A DNA stretch of 64,000 nt from Kryptolebias marmoratus (Eukaryota > Chordata > Actinopteri > Cyprinodontiformes > Rivulidae), in the NCBI RefSeq assembly GCF_001649575.2, contig NC_051445.1, forward strand, positions 29,648,995 to 29,712,994, given 5' to 3'. A program made the position numbers and the translations under genes. Within the stretch, counting starts at the first letter, position 1. Every line of letters begins with the position of its first letter. Below the pieces are notes generated by a model that saw only the letters and a list, made by a program, of their open reading frames with translations, searched no databases and was not told the origin of the DNA. Of this stretch, positions 10,008 to 21,206 are shown one piece after another.

Positions 10008-10522
10008 GTAAATGAAAGAGAGAGCAAGAAGCCAAAAAAACTGTGTGGCTCTGTGCCTGTTTAAAAACTGAAAAACCACTCCCCTCTTGTCATTACTAAC
10101 CCACCTGTCTAGATGAAACATCACAGTTTCTATGCAAACTTAATTCACATAATAAAATAATACTAACAAAATATGACTTTATGATTAATATATATGTGTG
10201 TGCGTGTGTCACCATGTCAAATGTCCATCAGAAATAATGACTGAAAACAATCTTATATCAATCGTAATATTTTTTCCTTCTGACATTTTCAAACTTTAAT
10301 AAACAAACAAAAAGATGGTTAAAAGAAGGGACATAAATTGTTTTTTAAGTTTGTTTATTGTACCTCACATGCAATACTTCTGTTTTGATAAAAAGGCTTT
10401 TATAATGTACTTAGCCTTCCCACCAAATATCACCACCAGCTGCCACTGGAAATCACTGATGACAGTCTGAATGTAGCTCTCTGTCTCACTCACTCATTTT
10501 CTATAGCTGCTTATGTAAAAGC
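10008..10522. other. AT-rich sequence, nothing recognised
   Basis: No gene, repeat boundary or structured motif could be supported apart from short GT runs near 10190-10210. Confidence 0.5.
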
Positions 10523-10762
10523 CCTAAAGAAGGGGAGAATTTTAATAAAAGAGCCAGACACGGTGCTTCTGCTCCAGCAATTATTATTATCTCCATTGAC
10601 TTACAAACATACACTACGATATCAACGTTGACACAGCAGTATGTTAGCAACAGTGCTAAAAATAGAGCTAACAGAGCTAACAATGAAATTTAACATTCAG
10701 AGCATCCAAAAAAAAACCTCACAATCTTTCTGAAAGTTAAGAAATGAATGCACAATCTACAG

Positions 10763-10806
<44 letters not shown>

Positions 10807-10990
10807 TTATATATATATATATATATATACTTATACCTAAAGAAGGGGAGAATTTTAATAAAAGAGCCGGACACGGTGCTTCTGTTCCAGCGATTATTAT
10901 TATCTAAGGAGGAAGTTCCGGTGCTCTTCACTATAGCGCAAGCGCTAGACTCCCCCTGCTGGTTGGATCTGACCACTGCTTCAGTCAAAT
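10523..10990 (+). repeat. Direct repeat pair around a (TA)n microsatellite
   Basis: CTAAAGAAGGGGAGAATTTT followed by AATAAAAGAGCCRGACACGG and TGCTTCTGYTCCAGC occurs at 10523-10598 and again at 10838-10905 with few changes. Between them lies a (TA)n run at 10767-10830 with short interruptions. The second copy continues to about 10990 (GAAGTTCCGGTGCTCTTCAC). I do not know the family. Confidence 0.6.
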
Positions 10991-12117
10991 TAAACTAGTC
11001 AGCCTCTGAAATAACCAAATTTCAATCCATCACACTTAATCCTGTTCTGAGTTCAGCTGAGCAACTGCTAAAATTTCAAGAATTAGAAATTGAGATGGTA
11101 AAGCTAAAAGAAGTTGAATGCTAGCTAAAAAAAAAAGCAAAATTCTAGCTATAAGAAGCAAAAGTTAGCTAAAAGCTAAAGTAGTAAAAGGGTATCTAAA
11201 AACAAAAGAAAGAACAGTAGCCAAAAATTAAATAAAAAAGACAAAAATAGAGCAAGTTTAAAGAAGCAGATTTGTAAATACAATGTTTATTCAGAGATCT
11301 CAGTGAATTTCTTTGGGGAGAAAATTTGTAAATAAAGTAAAATTTTTTGAAAAGTATAAAAGTTACAAATACCAAAGTCATCTACTGAATAAGCTGAATT
11401 TTGTGATATAAGAATGGTTAAAATAGCACAAAATATGCAGAAGTAGTTTTATTGCAAAAAATATTTGGAAAACTAAAAAACAGGAAAATGCTGAATCAGC
11501 ATTTGCACAATGATATTTGAATGATCACATTACTTGTTCATGCTAACCTTGCTGTTTCTACATGTTCATTTCTGTTTAACAAAACTGAAACTAGGAACAC
11601 AGAAACAAGATTTAATTTTTTTTAATATATAACCAAGGCAGAGTGATTTCAAACGAAACTAACTCAATCTGTTAAATGAAAATATTAACTAAAGTAAGGC
11701 TCTATTACATGTGACCGATCTCCTGAAAATGTTAAAAGATTTTCAAAAGTTACATGTTTACATGGTGTTGCTGTGCTTGCTGTAGTTTCCATGCCCAGTC
11801 ACAAGATGACAAAGACATGCAAATGTGTGAAGAAACCAGTCTTTCAAGCATAGCACTAGTTACATCCAAAATGGTGAATAGTTAAGACCTACAGTGAGAT
11901 TGTGTTGCTGCTACATGTTGAAAAGGGTAACACAAACAGCACTCTCCACTTTTGCATGTGCAGAACACCTATTGACTGCAGCCGTCTGTATGAACGTGCA
12001 ATTTCACACATTGCGGCTTCCTTTAATATGCAAAAGAGCTGTCTGAAAAGTTCCACTGTGACACCTGGATTCAAAAAGTTTCAGTGTGAAATAATCCAAC
12101 TGCTGTTGTCGTGTGCA
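10991..12117. other. AT-rich sequence with AGCTAAAA-type simple repeats
   Basis: Between 11065 and 11210 AGCTAAAA/AGCTATAAG motifs recur loosely. The rest has no supported feature. A 93-codon frame at 11902-12183 runs into the LTR and is a chance frame. Confidence 0.5.
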
Positions 12118-12380
12118 GGAACTGTTATGACGGAGCATGGTGAACCCAGAATGCAGACTCATCGCAACGTAAAAGGAAGCTAATTTATTAACAAAACCTA
12201 AAGGAAACCAAAAGCCTGACGTGGCAGCAAAAACCAAGATTACAAAAATTTACAAAACAATGGCGGAGAACACATGGAACAAGGTGTATAGACGTGGCTT
12301 GAAAAATACAAAAATGTAAAGATGACACACAACAGAAACGACAAGCAACAACCAGAAGGAATGAACCAGTGAGGAGTGAA

Positions 12381-12808
12381 TTCTTCTTCTTCTTCTTGGT
12401 TTTACTGGTGGGTGACATCTAACGTTTAGATGCTCTATCACCATCTATCATGCTGCAGTGTGGGCCAGAATATTTTTATTTTCTATCAAAACTAAATTCT
12501 ACTATACAATCCCATTTCCTTTAAAAAAGTAATAACTGCTTTATTTATTTTATTATGTTTTACCAATGCCTTATTCACTCTTAATGTCTCAACACCATAT
12601 TTCAATACTTCTTGTTTTAATTTTTTTCTACTTACCCTATACCTCTCACAATAACTAATTACATGCTCCAGTCTCTATATCCATTTCACAACCACATCTA
12701 CGTGTTGGATGTTTACCTACCAAATGTAATGTTTTGTTTAATCCTGTATGTCTGATCCTTAACCTTGTCATCACTACTTGTTCCTTTCGATTTCCTCCAA
12801 TCATTTCA
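12381..12808 (-). mobile_element. I-group LINE 3'-end fragment with (GAA)n tail
   Basis: Flanked by an 11-bp perfect duplication TGAGGAGTGAA (12370-12380 and 12809-12819). On the minus strand it encodes MTRLRIRHTGLNKTLHLVGK and ends FLKEMGLYSRI, parallel to VITRLRFGHTGLNYTLFTIS and FLKKTKLFNRI of the larger LINE at 16.5-16.8 kb, then a short UTR and GAAGAAGAAGAAGAA. It is a 5'-truncated target-primed insertion. Confidence 0.85.
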
Positions 12809-13020
12809 TGAGGAGTGAATGAAAAGAGACCGGCCTTAAAGAACAGAGGGTGAGAGGAAAATAAGTTGCAAGTGAGGGAGACGGACTTCCGGTTGGGTTT
12901 TTTGGCGGGAGTTTACGTGGGAGTGACACCTTGTACTTTTTTAGACTTTGTTGGTTGTTTTTGTTGGCAATAATTTATTTGGACTAAACAAGGCAGATAT
13001 CGGCATAAACTGGTATGTGA

Positions 13021-14047
13021 ATGGTTCGGATGGAAGTGCAGGTAGGAGACGAGGATGATATGGAGTTTGCGGGGTGGACATCGGTAGAGAAAAGGAGAGG
13101 ACGTGGAAGAGGGAAAATGAAAGAAGGGGTAGGAATGTTTGACAGTCAGGGAAGTAAACGAGAGTTGGAAGGGAGTAGTACGGATGAAGAAACAGTAGTT
13201 AGAAGAAAGGTTGTGAGAGAGGAAAATAAAATAATAATAAAACTAAAGAACGAGGAGGAACAGGGTACTTTAAGTCCCATCTTAATATCTAGAGAAATAA
13301 AAAAGAAAATAGGAGATGTTGAAATGGTAAAGGTGTTAAAAGATGGAAATCTATTAGTGACGTGTAAACATGAAAAACAGAAAAATAAGGCTTTACAAGT
13401 TGACAATATTTGTAAAAATGGTGATAGAAAAAAAGATCATAGGAGAAAATAAAATAGTTCGAGGAGTGATTTATGGCATCCTAGTTGAAGAAGATCTAGA
13501 TAAACTTAAAAGAAGCATCATCGGCACAAAAGTGCCTATCAAAAAAGAGACTATCAAAAACTATCAATGGGGAAAGAGTGGGTCTGTCAATATTAGTAGA
13601 GTTTGAAGAAACAATCTTACCAAGAAATATCAAAATAGGTTATCTAAGCTTTCAAGTCAGGCCGTATATTCCACCACCACTTCACTGTTACAAATGTCAG
13701 AGATATGGGTACATAGGTTCAGTTTGTAAAGGAAAACAAAGATGTCCATAATGTGGAGAAGATCATAAAATAGAAGAATGCAAAGATGAAGTTCAAGAAA
13801 AATGCTGTAATTGTGGTGGACAACATAGAGTCACATACGGGGGGTGTGAGGTAAGGAAGAAGGCAAAAGAAATCCAACAAATTAAAGTGACTAACAACAC
13901 AAGCTATGCAGAAGCAGTAAAAAGTGTAAAAGGACAGAAACCAAGAGAAATTAAACAAATAGAGAATCAAACAACACAGCAAACCAAAGCACAATCTGAT
14001 GAAAATATCACCATGTCTGTTGAGAATTTAAAATTATTCATGGAATG
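13021..14047 (+). pseudogene. ORF1 of the I-group LINE (zinc-knuckle RNA-binding protein), frameshifted
   Basis: The first ATG at 13021 opens a 143-codon charged, Lys/Glu-rich N-terminal part. A frame change near 13440 leads to IVRGVIYGILVEEDLDKLKR, and another near 13600 to PRNIKIGYLSFQVRPYIPPP. This is followed by three cysteine clusters: CYKCQRYGYIGSVC, CP-stop-CGEDHKIEEC (one in-frame stop) and CCNCGGQHRVTYGGC. This is the usual ORF1 layout of I-group LINEs, an RNA-binding nucleocapsid-like protein. The tail AKEIQQIKVTNNTSYAEAVK is typical. The breaks make it non-coding today. Confidence 0.8.
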
Positions 14048-14084
14048 AAAGAGGAAGAGGTGTTGGGATATTTGGAGGGGAAAG

Positions 14085-14480
14085 TAATTTGGTGTGGGGA
14101 TTTTAATGCAAATAGCACAGTTTGGGGGAAAAGTGATGATAAAAATGGAAAAGTTATTGAAGAAATTATAGAAAATAAAAATTTAGTGTGTATTAATGAT
14201 GGGAGGGAACAGGATTTAATGTAAGAACAGGGACAGAATCAGTAATTGATCTAACATTGGTATCAAACTCACTGGCAGGTGTGTGTGAGTGGGACATTAA
14301 TAAAAATATAACAATTGGAAGTGACCATTATCCTGTTACAATCAGAGTAACATTAGATAATAGTAATAAAATAATAAATGAAAAATGGAACTTTAATAAG
14401 GCAGACTGGATTGAATTTCGATATTTGAGTAACCTAGAAAAAGTTGATATGACAAAGAATATAAATAACATAAACTGATA
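14085..14480 (+). pseudogene. Apurinic-type endonuclease remnant of the I-group LINE
   Basis: The frame gives VIWCGDFNANSTVWGKSDDK (the GDFN motif), then after a frame change SVIDLTLVSNSLAGVCEWDI and ITIGSDHYPVTIRV. GDFN, TLVS and SDHYP are the conserved active-site boxes of the LINE endonuclease that nicks the target. The N-terminal third is missing between ORF1 and this point, and at least one frameshift is present near 14220. Confidence 0.75.
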
Positions 14481-14519
14481 TTTGTAAAATTATATTAGAA
14501 GCAGCAGAACATATTCAAT

Positions 14520-15560
14520 AAAGAAAGGAAGAAGACAGAACAATAAGAAAATGGTACCATGGTGGACAAGTGAATGTAGGGAAGTAATAAAATTAAGAAA
14601 TAAAGCGTTTAAAATACTTAAAAGTAATCCAGTCTATTAAAACCTTATTGAGTATAAAAGAAAACAAGCTATGGTAAGAAAGGTTGTTAAAAACGCAAAA
14701 AGACAATATTGGAGGAACTTCTGTAACACTGTTGGGAGAGAAACAAAGATTGAAATCATTTGGAAAGTAATTAAAAGAATGAATGTGTCAGGATTGTGGA
14801 CAACAGAAAAGAACCCTGAGCGCAGAGTCATTGTAAAATAAACTAATTTATTAAATAAGATATGTTGTGGGTAGAAGGTTTATTAATTAAATAACAACTA
14901 AAAGGAATTCATGGGAAAATGTTTAAATGGATATAATTTTTTTTATTAAACAGAACAATAAAGGTGAAGATAGGTCAAAAACTGTCTAGAAAGTATCAGG
15001 TACAAAATGGAACACCTCAAGGGAGTATTGTCAGTCCAATACTATTCTCAATCATGATAAATGACATATTTAATGACATTGGTGGTGGGATGGGTTGTTC
15101 TTTATTTGCAGATGATGGGGCTATATGGAAAAGAGGCAAAATTTACATTTTACCAGTAAGAAAATACAAAATATTATTTATGAAATAGAGAAATGGGGAT
15201 TTAAAAAGGGATTTAAGTTCTCAGTGGAAAAAAACAAAAGTTATGGTCTTTACACAGAAAAAAAATAGGCAAGAAATAAAAATCAAGTTATATAACCAGG
15301 ACTTGGAACAAGTAAAATGTATAAAGTTTTTAGGAGTATGGTTTGATGAAAAAATTACATGGAATATCCAAATACAGAAAATAATAGATAAATGCAAAAA
15401 AGTATTAAATATTATGAGATGTTTAGCTGGCAGTGACTGGGAAGCAGATAGAGGAACATTAAAAAATATATATACTGGATTAATCAGATCAAACAGATTA
15501 TGGACGTTTAGTTTATGGGACAGCTGCAAAAACAAATTAAAAAAAGTTAGACATCATTCA
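14520..15560 (+). pseudogene. Reverse transcriptase remnant of the I-group LINE
   Basis: PWWTSECREVIKLRNKAFKI (14550-14610) is the linker before the RT. The RT proper resumes at about 14910 with YQVQNGTPQGSIVSPILFSI (14997-15056), then MGCSLFADDGAIWKRG, where FADD is the catalytic box, then CIKFLGVWFDEKITWNIQIQ. Fingers motifs between these are missing, replaced by an LTR scrap. Several stops and frame changes follow. Confidence 0.8.
14787..14870 (-). repeat. Truncated LTR scrap of the self-priming-type family
   Basis: TGTCAGGATTGTGGACAACA, GAACCCTGAGCGCAGAGTCA and AATAAACTAATTTATTAAAT align with the first ~85 bp of the family LTRs (for example 27376). It sits at the breakpoint where the LINE RT lost its fingers region. 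Confidence 0.7.
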
Positions 15561-15959
15561 ACATCAGGCACTAAGAATTTGCACAGGAGCTTTCAAAACC
15601 ACTCCAACAACAGCATTAGAAGTGGAAATGGGAGAACCACCATTAGACCTGAGAACACAAATCACGTTAAACTACTGGCTGAATTTACAAAGCAATAAAC
15701 CGGATCATCCAACCCTTGACATTTTAAATGAATGTTGGGAAAAAGAAAAAAGAAAGACAGGAAGTTTTGGATGGGTAATTAAAGAAAAAACAGAGGAATA
15801 TCATATACATAATATAACAATAAGTCCAAGTCAACCATTGTCAATAATACCACCCTGGATTTTACCAGAAGCTACAGTGGATTTGAAATTATTGGAAAGG
15901 AAAAAAGATCAGGGTATTGTCAATTTACATACAGTACAAGAATACATAGACAGTTATTA

Positions 15960-16380
15960 TCAGTACATTCAAATATATACAGGTGCATCAAAAACAATAG
16001 AGAAAATAGGAGTTGCATTTATATTTCCAGACTTTCAAATAAAAGTAAGTAAAAGAATCAATAACAATCTATCAGTATACACAGGAGAAATGTTGGCAGT
16101 TCTATTAGCGATACAGTGGGTGGAAGAAGTAAAACCATTAAAAACAATAATATGTTCTGATTCAAGTTCAGTATTATTTCAGTTTAAAAAACAGTCATTC
16201 AAATAGCAGACCAGACATTTTACTAGAAATAAGTCACACATTATTCAGAATACAAAGGATGGGATTAACTGTAGTAATTCTTTGGGTACCAGCACACATA
16301 GGGTAAGTGGAAATGAGAAGGCAGATAAAATGGCAAAGAAGGCAACACAAAGTTACATAAATTTTGCAGTTAAAACAAGT
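15960..16380 (+). pseudogene. RNase H domain of the I-group LINE
   Basis: QIYTGASKTIEKIGVAFIFP corresponds to the first RNase H box, usually YTDGS, with Asp replaced by Gly. SVYTGEMLAVLLAIQWVEEV holds the Glu box, TIICSDSSSVLFQF the second Asp box, and VVILWVPAHIGVSGNEKADK the HxGxxGNExAD box (here HRVSGNEKAD after a short frame slip near 16280). The domain removes RNA from the cDNA hybrid in I-group LINEs. The Asp-to-Gly change and a stop at 16206 argue against activity. Confidence 0.75.
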
Positions 16381-16818
16381 AAATCTGAAATAAGAAGTAT
16401 AATCAAAGAAAGGCTGAAGAAAGAATGGCAGAAGAGATGGGAGAGAGATAACAAAGGAAGGTGGTTTTATAAGATTCAAAGGGTGGTAGGAGAAACAAGA
16501 GCTGGAAAAGGAAGCAGAAAAGAAGAAAGAGTAATAACAAGACTTAGATTTGGGCATACAGGACTTAATTACACACTTTTTACAATAAGCAAACATAACA
16601 TAGGGAAATGTGATTATTGTGGACAGAATGAAACAGGAGAACACGTTATAATGGAATGTCAGAAATATGAACAAGAAAGAAGAGTTATGATAAGACAGTT
16701 TAAGAATATTAAGGAAAAACTGAATATAATAGACACACTGCAAAGGAACTTAGGGAGCAAACATATACAAATTATAATAAGATTTTTGAAAAAAACAAAA
16801 CTGTTTAATAGAATTTGA
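16282..16818 (+). pseudogene. C-terminal part of I-group LINE ORF2 with zinc-finger-like motif
   Basis: A 178-codon open stretch begins in the last RNase H box (SGNEKADKMAKKA) and continues through RLRFGHTGLNYTLF and CDYCGQNETGEHVIMECQKY, a CX2C-X8-H-X4-C arrangement typical of the ORF2 C-terminus, ending FLKKTKLFNRI-stop. The 3' UTR begins directly after and is broken 6 bp later by Rex3. Confidence 0.8.
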
Positions 16819-16832
16819 GTTTCCTGTAAAAC

Positions 16833-18807
16833 TGGTCGCTGAGGCAAAAACTCGGGCATGGGAGGAGTTTGGAGAGGCCATGGAAAAAGACTTCTGCAAG
16901 GCTTCGAGGCGATTCTGGTCCACCATACGGCGTCTCAGGAGGGGAAAGCAGTGCAGCACCAACACTGTTTATGGTGAGGGTGGTGTGCTTCTGACCTCGA
17001 CTCGGGACTTTGTGGGTAGGTGGGCAGAATACTTCGAAGACCTCCTCAATCCCACCGGCACGTCTTCCATTCAGGAGGCAGAGCCTGGGGACTTTGGGTC
17101 GGACCCTCCAATCTCCGGTGTTGAGGTCACTGAGGTGGTTAAAAAGCTCCTCTGTGGCAGGGCTCCGGGGGTGGATGAGATTCATCCGGAGTTCCTTAAG
17201 GCCCTGGAAGTTGTAGGGTTGTGTTGGTTAACGCGACTCTGCAATATCGCGTGGACATCGGGGACAGTTCCTCTGGATTGGCAGACCGGGGTGGTGGTCC
17301 CCTTATTCAAAAAGGGGGACCGGAGGGTGTGTTCCAACTACAGAGGGATCACACTCTTAAGCCTCCCTGGTAAGGTCTATTTAGGAGTGCTGGAGAAGAG
17401 AGTCTGGTCAATAATTGAACTTCAGATTCAGGAAGAACAATGTGGATTCCGTCTCATCTGTAGAACACTGGACCAGCTCTTTACAGATCTTTAGGGTCCT
17501 CGAGGGGACATGGGAGTTTGCCCAACCAGTCTATATATGTTTTGTGGACTTGGAGAAGGCATTAGTCCCCTTATAAACGGTGCAAGAGTCTGGTTTGCAT
17601 TCCTGGCAGTAAGTGGGACCTCTTCAGGATGAGAGTTGGACTTCGCTAGGGCGACTTGTCGTCACCAATTCTGTTCATGACTTTTCTATGACATCTCTGT
17701 GCACCACTGCCAGTCTTACATCTGTCACTGTGTTTTTGCTCAACTTTCCAGTTTACTGACGGTATTTGAAACAGCTGTCAGATCCGCTGAATGTCGCATT
17801 ATGAGCTCCTCCTGACATATAGGCACAAAGTGAGACAAAAAATGTTGTGTTGAAAATGAGTTCAAGACTCTCTAATAACAGTAAGGCATTAAAAGAGTGA
17901 CTGAGACCGAGATGACATGCAGACAAACAAAAAGATGAGCAGGCAGACGGGAAGACGAAGACCTCTGGTGCTGAGTCATAAAGCTCTGGTAAGTCTCACT
18001 TCTAGAAGCTTCTTTGCAATCCTCGCATTCTCAGCTGTGTAACAATATGCATGTGCATTTTTGTGTGTGTAAATGTGTGTCCTTGTGCAGCTGTGCATTC
18101 CAATCAGAGAGATTTAACCCTCCTGCCTCCCCCTCAGAAGGCTCCACCAACTAACCCCCCCTGCTCTTACTTTGTTAATATCCTCCACTTTCCAACCATC
18201 TGGATGAGTCTCAGATACCATTCATTCAGGGTATGAATGTGTCTGTCTGCAGCTTTGGGTCTCAGAATCATAAGAAGAAGCTATGACTTGGGTGCCAACT
18301 CCTTCTATTGTGATATAAACTTGAATCACAGAATTTCAAAATTAAAAATTGATATTTTTGAGTATTTTGGTGGCTTATATATGACAGAGTGTGCAGCAAG
18401 TGGAGATCTTGATCCTGTTGCCTCAGATCAAGAAGGTCTCCAGTTTAAATCTTGACCAGAGTCTTTCTGTGTGGAGTTTGCCTGTTCTTTATGTTGATGT
18501 GTAACTTTTCTCCAAGTAGTCTGGCTTCTTGTGTTATTGTATTTTCCCTGGGATGAACTTGGTGAACTTCCCTGCTCTTTCAAGTCAAAATGTCAGCCAT
18601 GAAATTGGCCTATGGAGTACAGAGTTTGCTGCTACTGTACATCATCCCAACTTAACATTCAGTGTCTCTGGTATTAGATGAGACTGGATTGGACTTGCCA
18701 CTGCCATCAAGAAAGCTGCATGAGCAAAACTATTTAGAAGGAGAGGGAAGGNCCCCCGCGACCCGACCCCGGATAAGCGGAAGACAATGGATGGATGGAT
18801 GGTTGGA
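16833..18807 (+). mobile_element. Rex3 (RTE clade) LINE inserted in the I-group LINE
   Basis: Flanked by an 8-bp duplication TGTAAAAC (16825-16832 and 18808-18815). The 5' part (16833 to about 17690) carries FGEAMEKD-type sequence, the RT fingers and the exact string TGGCAGACCGGGGTGGTGGT (17280-17299), which I recognise as the widely used Rex3 primer site. The 3' end (18753-18807) has CCGCGACCCGACCCCGGATA and the (GATG)n tail. About 1.06 kb between them (17690-18751) is not Rex3 and ends at an unresolved base at 18752, so the palm is missing. Confidence 0.85.
17690..18751. other. Non-Rex3 sequence inside the Rex3 copy, with a SINE-like piece
   Basis: Rex3 similarity stops near 17690 and resumes at 18753 after a single N. 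The interval includes a degraded SINE stretch at about 18393-18590 (CAAGTGGAGATCTTGATCCT; CTTTCTGTGTGGAGTTTGCC). No gene is recognised. It may be a later insertion or an assembly join. Confidence 0.5.
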
Positions 18808-19162
18808 TGTAAAACATAAAGAAATAAGCAATATGAAATAAACCATCTCGAACCACACTCCATACCAGCAGGTGGCGGTAATGCACACCACAAGTTGTTT
18901 GCCAACCGCCATTAAACGCCATAAGAAGAAGAAGAAAATGAGTTGCAGCTGGGAACATGACAAGAAACAGGTGAGGTGAGTGTGGCTGGCAGACCAGAAA
19001 ATTACTGAGCAGAGGACAGGTGAATGGTGACACAGGAAACCAAAAGACAAGAGCTAAACTAAAAACACAAGATGAACAAGAACTAACAAAGAATTACAGA
19101 AACACGAAACACAAAACAAAAAGCAAAATAAACTCAAAAATACTGAAATCCGTGACATGAAC

Positions 19163-20683
19163 AGCTGAACTTCAACAGAAATGTTAAAGTTTCACTGAAA
19201 AAACAGCTTTAAACTGCCTCTAAAGTTAGTACAGCCAATGCAAAGTTAATCAGAATCATCCAAGGTAAATGTAACCTTATGGTTATATTACTAGTAAATT
19301 AATATAACCAAAAGAACTAAAAAAAAAATAAATTTTGAGAATTAAAAAAAAAAGTTTTTACATGTAGGCAATGCATTTAGATTTTAAATCTTTGATGGAT
19401 GGATTAAAATCTGTACATGATAAGTGTTTTAAAATCGCTATAATTCAAAAATGGTGACATGTTTTATAGCAGCAAAAAAAGCAATGATGGGATGAGTAGA
19501 CCTACCCAAGTTTGTGTTTGTTGTACATAATTTTAATATTTTCATCATTTTGAAAAATGAAATACACATGTGAAAGAAATGTCAGTAGCAGAGAGAATAA
19601 AGCAAATTAAACTTGAGTCTTAATGTAATTATGAGTTCATCTTGTCTGTTTTCTCTTTTTGGTGCAGTGAAGCGGAGGATCTTTAATGGTTTAGTCATGC
19701 AAAGTCTTTCCCAACAGTCACGTTTGAGAGCGTTTGGTGCTGTTAACTATTTAAAATCTGAGCAATGCTTTGAAAAATGTCTCTTTGTGTGTTGGATGGG
19801 GACGGGAGCTTAGCAGAGCTGCTTGGTATTCCCACTGAAGCTTTATGCATTTGGCTGTCATATGGGAGAAAGAAAACAGACACATAAGCACTTAAGTAAA
19901 GTTTATATTTACACAAGAATCTTCCCAGCTTTGCTTTATTTTCTTGGAAAAACAATAACCAGGCTGAATCAACACTGCCATTATAAGCACTTATGCAAAG
20001 TTCATATTAGCAATGGAAATTTCAACCTTGGCAGGAATGTTCATGAGATGGTGCATAAAGCTTCGACTGATACACAAACCCACTTTTCTCTCAACTGAGC
20101 AAACACCGTAAGAGATCTGAAAGCAAAAACAAGACTCTAATTACTGCCTTACATTGCTCAGAATGTTCTCTATTCCCCCACCCCTTTTTTTCCCCCTCAG
20201 TTCTTTCCTCAAATCACCCAACAGAATTAGTTCCAGGGAACATTTTGTGTTAAATTCGAAACATTTTAAATAGATTTCTTACAAATCCAGGTTTTTAGGA
20301 AGGCCAATTAGAAAGGCCAAACTTTCTCATTTTCATTAGTAGTTCCAGTTAGATCAATTAAAGGCCTAGCATTCAGTGACGAAATGTACTGTACATCACC
20401 TGCTGCTTTTCATGCCAGTGAGAGCATCTTGTCTTGCGAAAAGATAGATTTGTAGTCATTTTGGTCAAACCTTGAAAATGACATTATACACAATCTTATG
20501 CAATATTGTGAGATCTCATGACATGTGTTAGACCATGAAGTATGCTTTAGAAATTATATTCAGCTACTTTCTTGCTGAAAGTTAAATCAATATCTATAAA
20601 ATTGACTGAGTTGTAGCCATTTCGTTTTGGCTAAAGTCAGTTGGCCATGGCAGTTGTCTTTAATCTGGTTGGCTCCAAAAGGT
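19163..20683. other. Non-coding sequence, nothing recognised
   Basis: No supported gene, inverted termini or repeat. Short open frames at 19613 and 19823 are uncompositional chance frames. Confidence 0.5.
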
Positions 20684-20790
20684 AATCAGTTGTAGATGTA
20701 CATGTAATGATTACTTTCTGAGACCTGCTTTAAAAATTGTTCAGTGGTTCTTAAGATATTTTGCTAACAGACAGACACACAGTCATGGGC
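20684..20790 (+). repeat. Dispersed repeat, copy 1
   Basis: TAATCAGTTGTAGATGTACA, TGTAATGATTACTTTCTGAG and AAGATATTTTGCTAACAGAC recur, in part, in opposite orientation at 26400-26500 (GTAATCATTGGTTGTACATC, TACAACTGATTCT). The family is not identified; the style suggests an old 3' LINE/SINE tail. Confidence 0.5.
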
Positions 20791-20935
20791 AAAAACACCA
20801 TTGCATGCCTTTTGATCGTTATATATTATGTTAGCTTTGTTTTTTTCATTTTGTGCTTGTCACATTTTGGAACTGACCTCTGTCTTTGTTGATAATTTGA
20901 ATTTGGTTTACCTAACAAACCTGGTGTAGTTTTGC

Positions 20936-21082
20936 ACAAATATCCATCCATCCATCCATCCATCCATCCATCCATTTTCTTTAGGATCGTGGGGAATCTG
21001 ATGCCTATCTCCAGCAGTCACTGTGGAGAGGTGGGGGACACTGGAGACAGGTCATGTGTCCATCACAGGGCTGACACAAATG
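20936..21082 (-). mobile_element. SINE family a, 3' fragment
   Basis: (ATCC)n followed by TTTTCTTTAGGATCGTGGGG, CTCCAGCAGTCACTGTGGAG and CAGGTCATGTGTCCATCACA matches the 3' portion of the full copy at 45188-45548. It is flanked by ACAAAT at both sides. The (ATCC)n run is the element's own tail. Confidence 0.75.
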
Positions 21083-21206
21083 TATATTTTCTAATTTGTA
21101 TTATGAAAGTTATCTGTCTAACACAACTGTTATGACTTTTTTCTGTGATCTCTCAAAAAAGTTTTGTTTGCGTGCTTCAGTGAAATCCTCCCATCTTTTC
21201 TAGATG

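Larger units (their letters stand above)
12871..18934 (+). mobile_element. I-group (Nimb-like) LINE with RNase H, nearly full length, interrupted by Rex3
   Basis: Target duplications AAAATAAGTTGCA (12858-12870) and AAAATGAGTTGCA (18935-18947) bracket the element, and its 3' end is AAGAAGAAGAAG. Order: a 5' UTR; ORF1 with zinc knuckles; an APE-type endonuclease; an RT; RNase H; a C-terminal CX2C-type motif; then the 3' UTR resuming at 18816 after Rex3 and including CAGGTGGCGGTAATGCACAC. The RNase H between RT and C-terminus places it in the I group. Frameshifts and stops are common, and part of the RT is replaced by an LTR scrap at 14787-14865, so it is inactive. Confidence 0.85.
12123..19157 (-). 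mobile_element. Solo LTR of the self-priming-type family split by about 6.5 kb of later insertions
   Basis: The left part (12123-12380 and 12809-12870) begins TGTTATGACGG and carries GAACCCAGAATGCAGACTCA, AATTTATTA and, on the minus strand, CACTGGTTCATTCC. The right part (18935-19157) continues with ATGAGTTGCAGCTGGGAACA and ends CGTGACA. The host flanks are GGAAC (12118-12122) and TGAAC (19158-19162), a 5-bp duplication with one change. Inside lie an I-group LINE 3' fragment (12381-12808) and a full-length-like I-group LINE (12871-18934) that itself holds Rex3. Confidence 0.8.
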
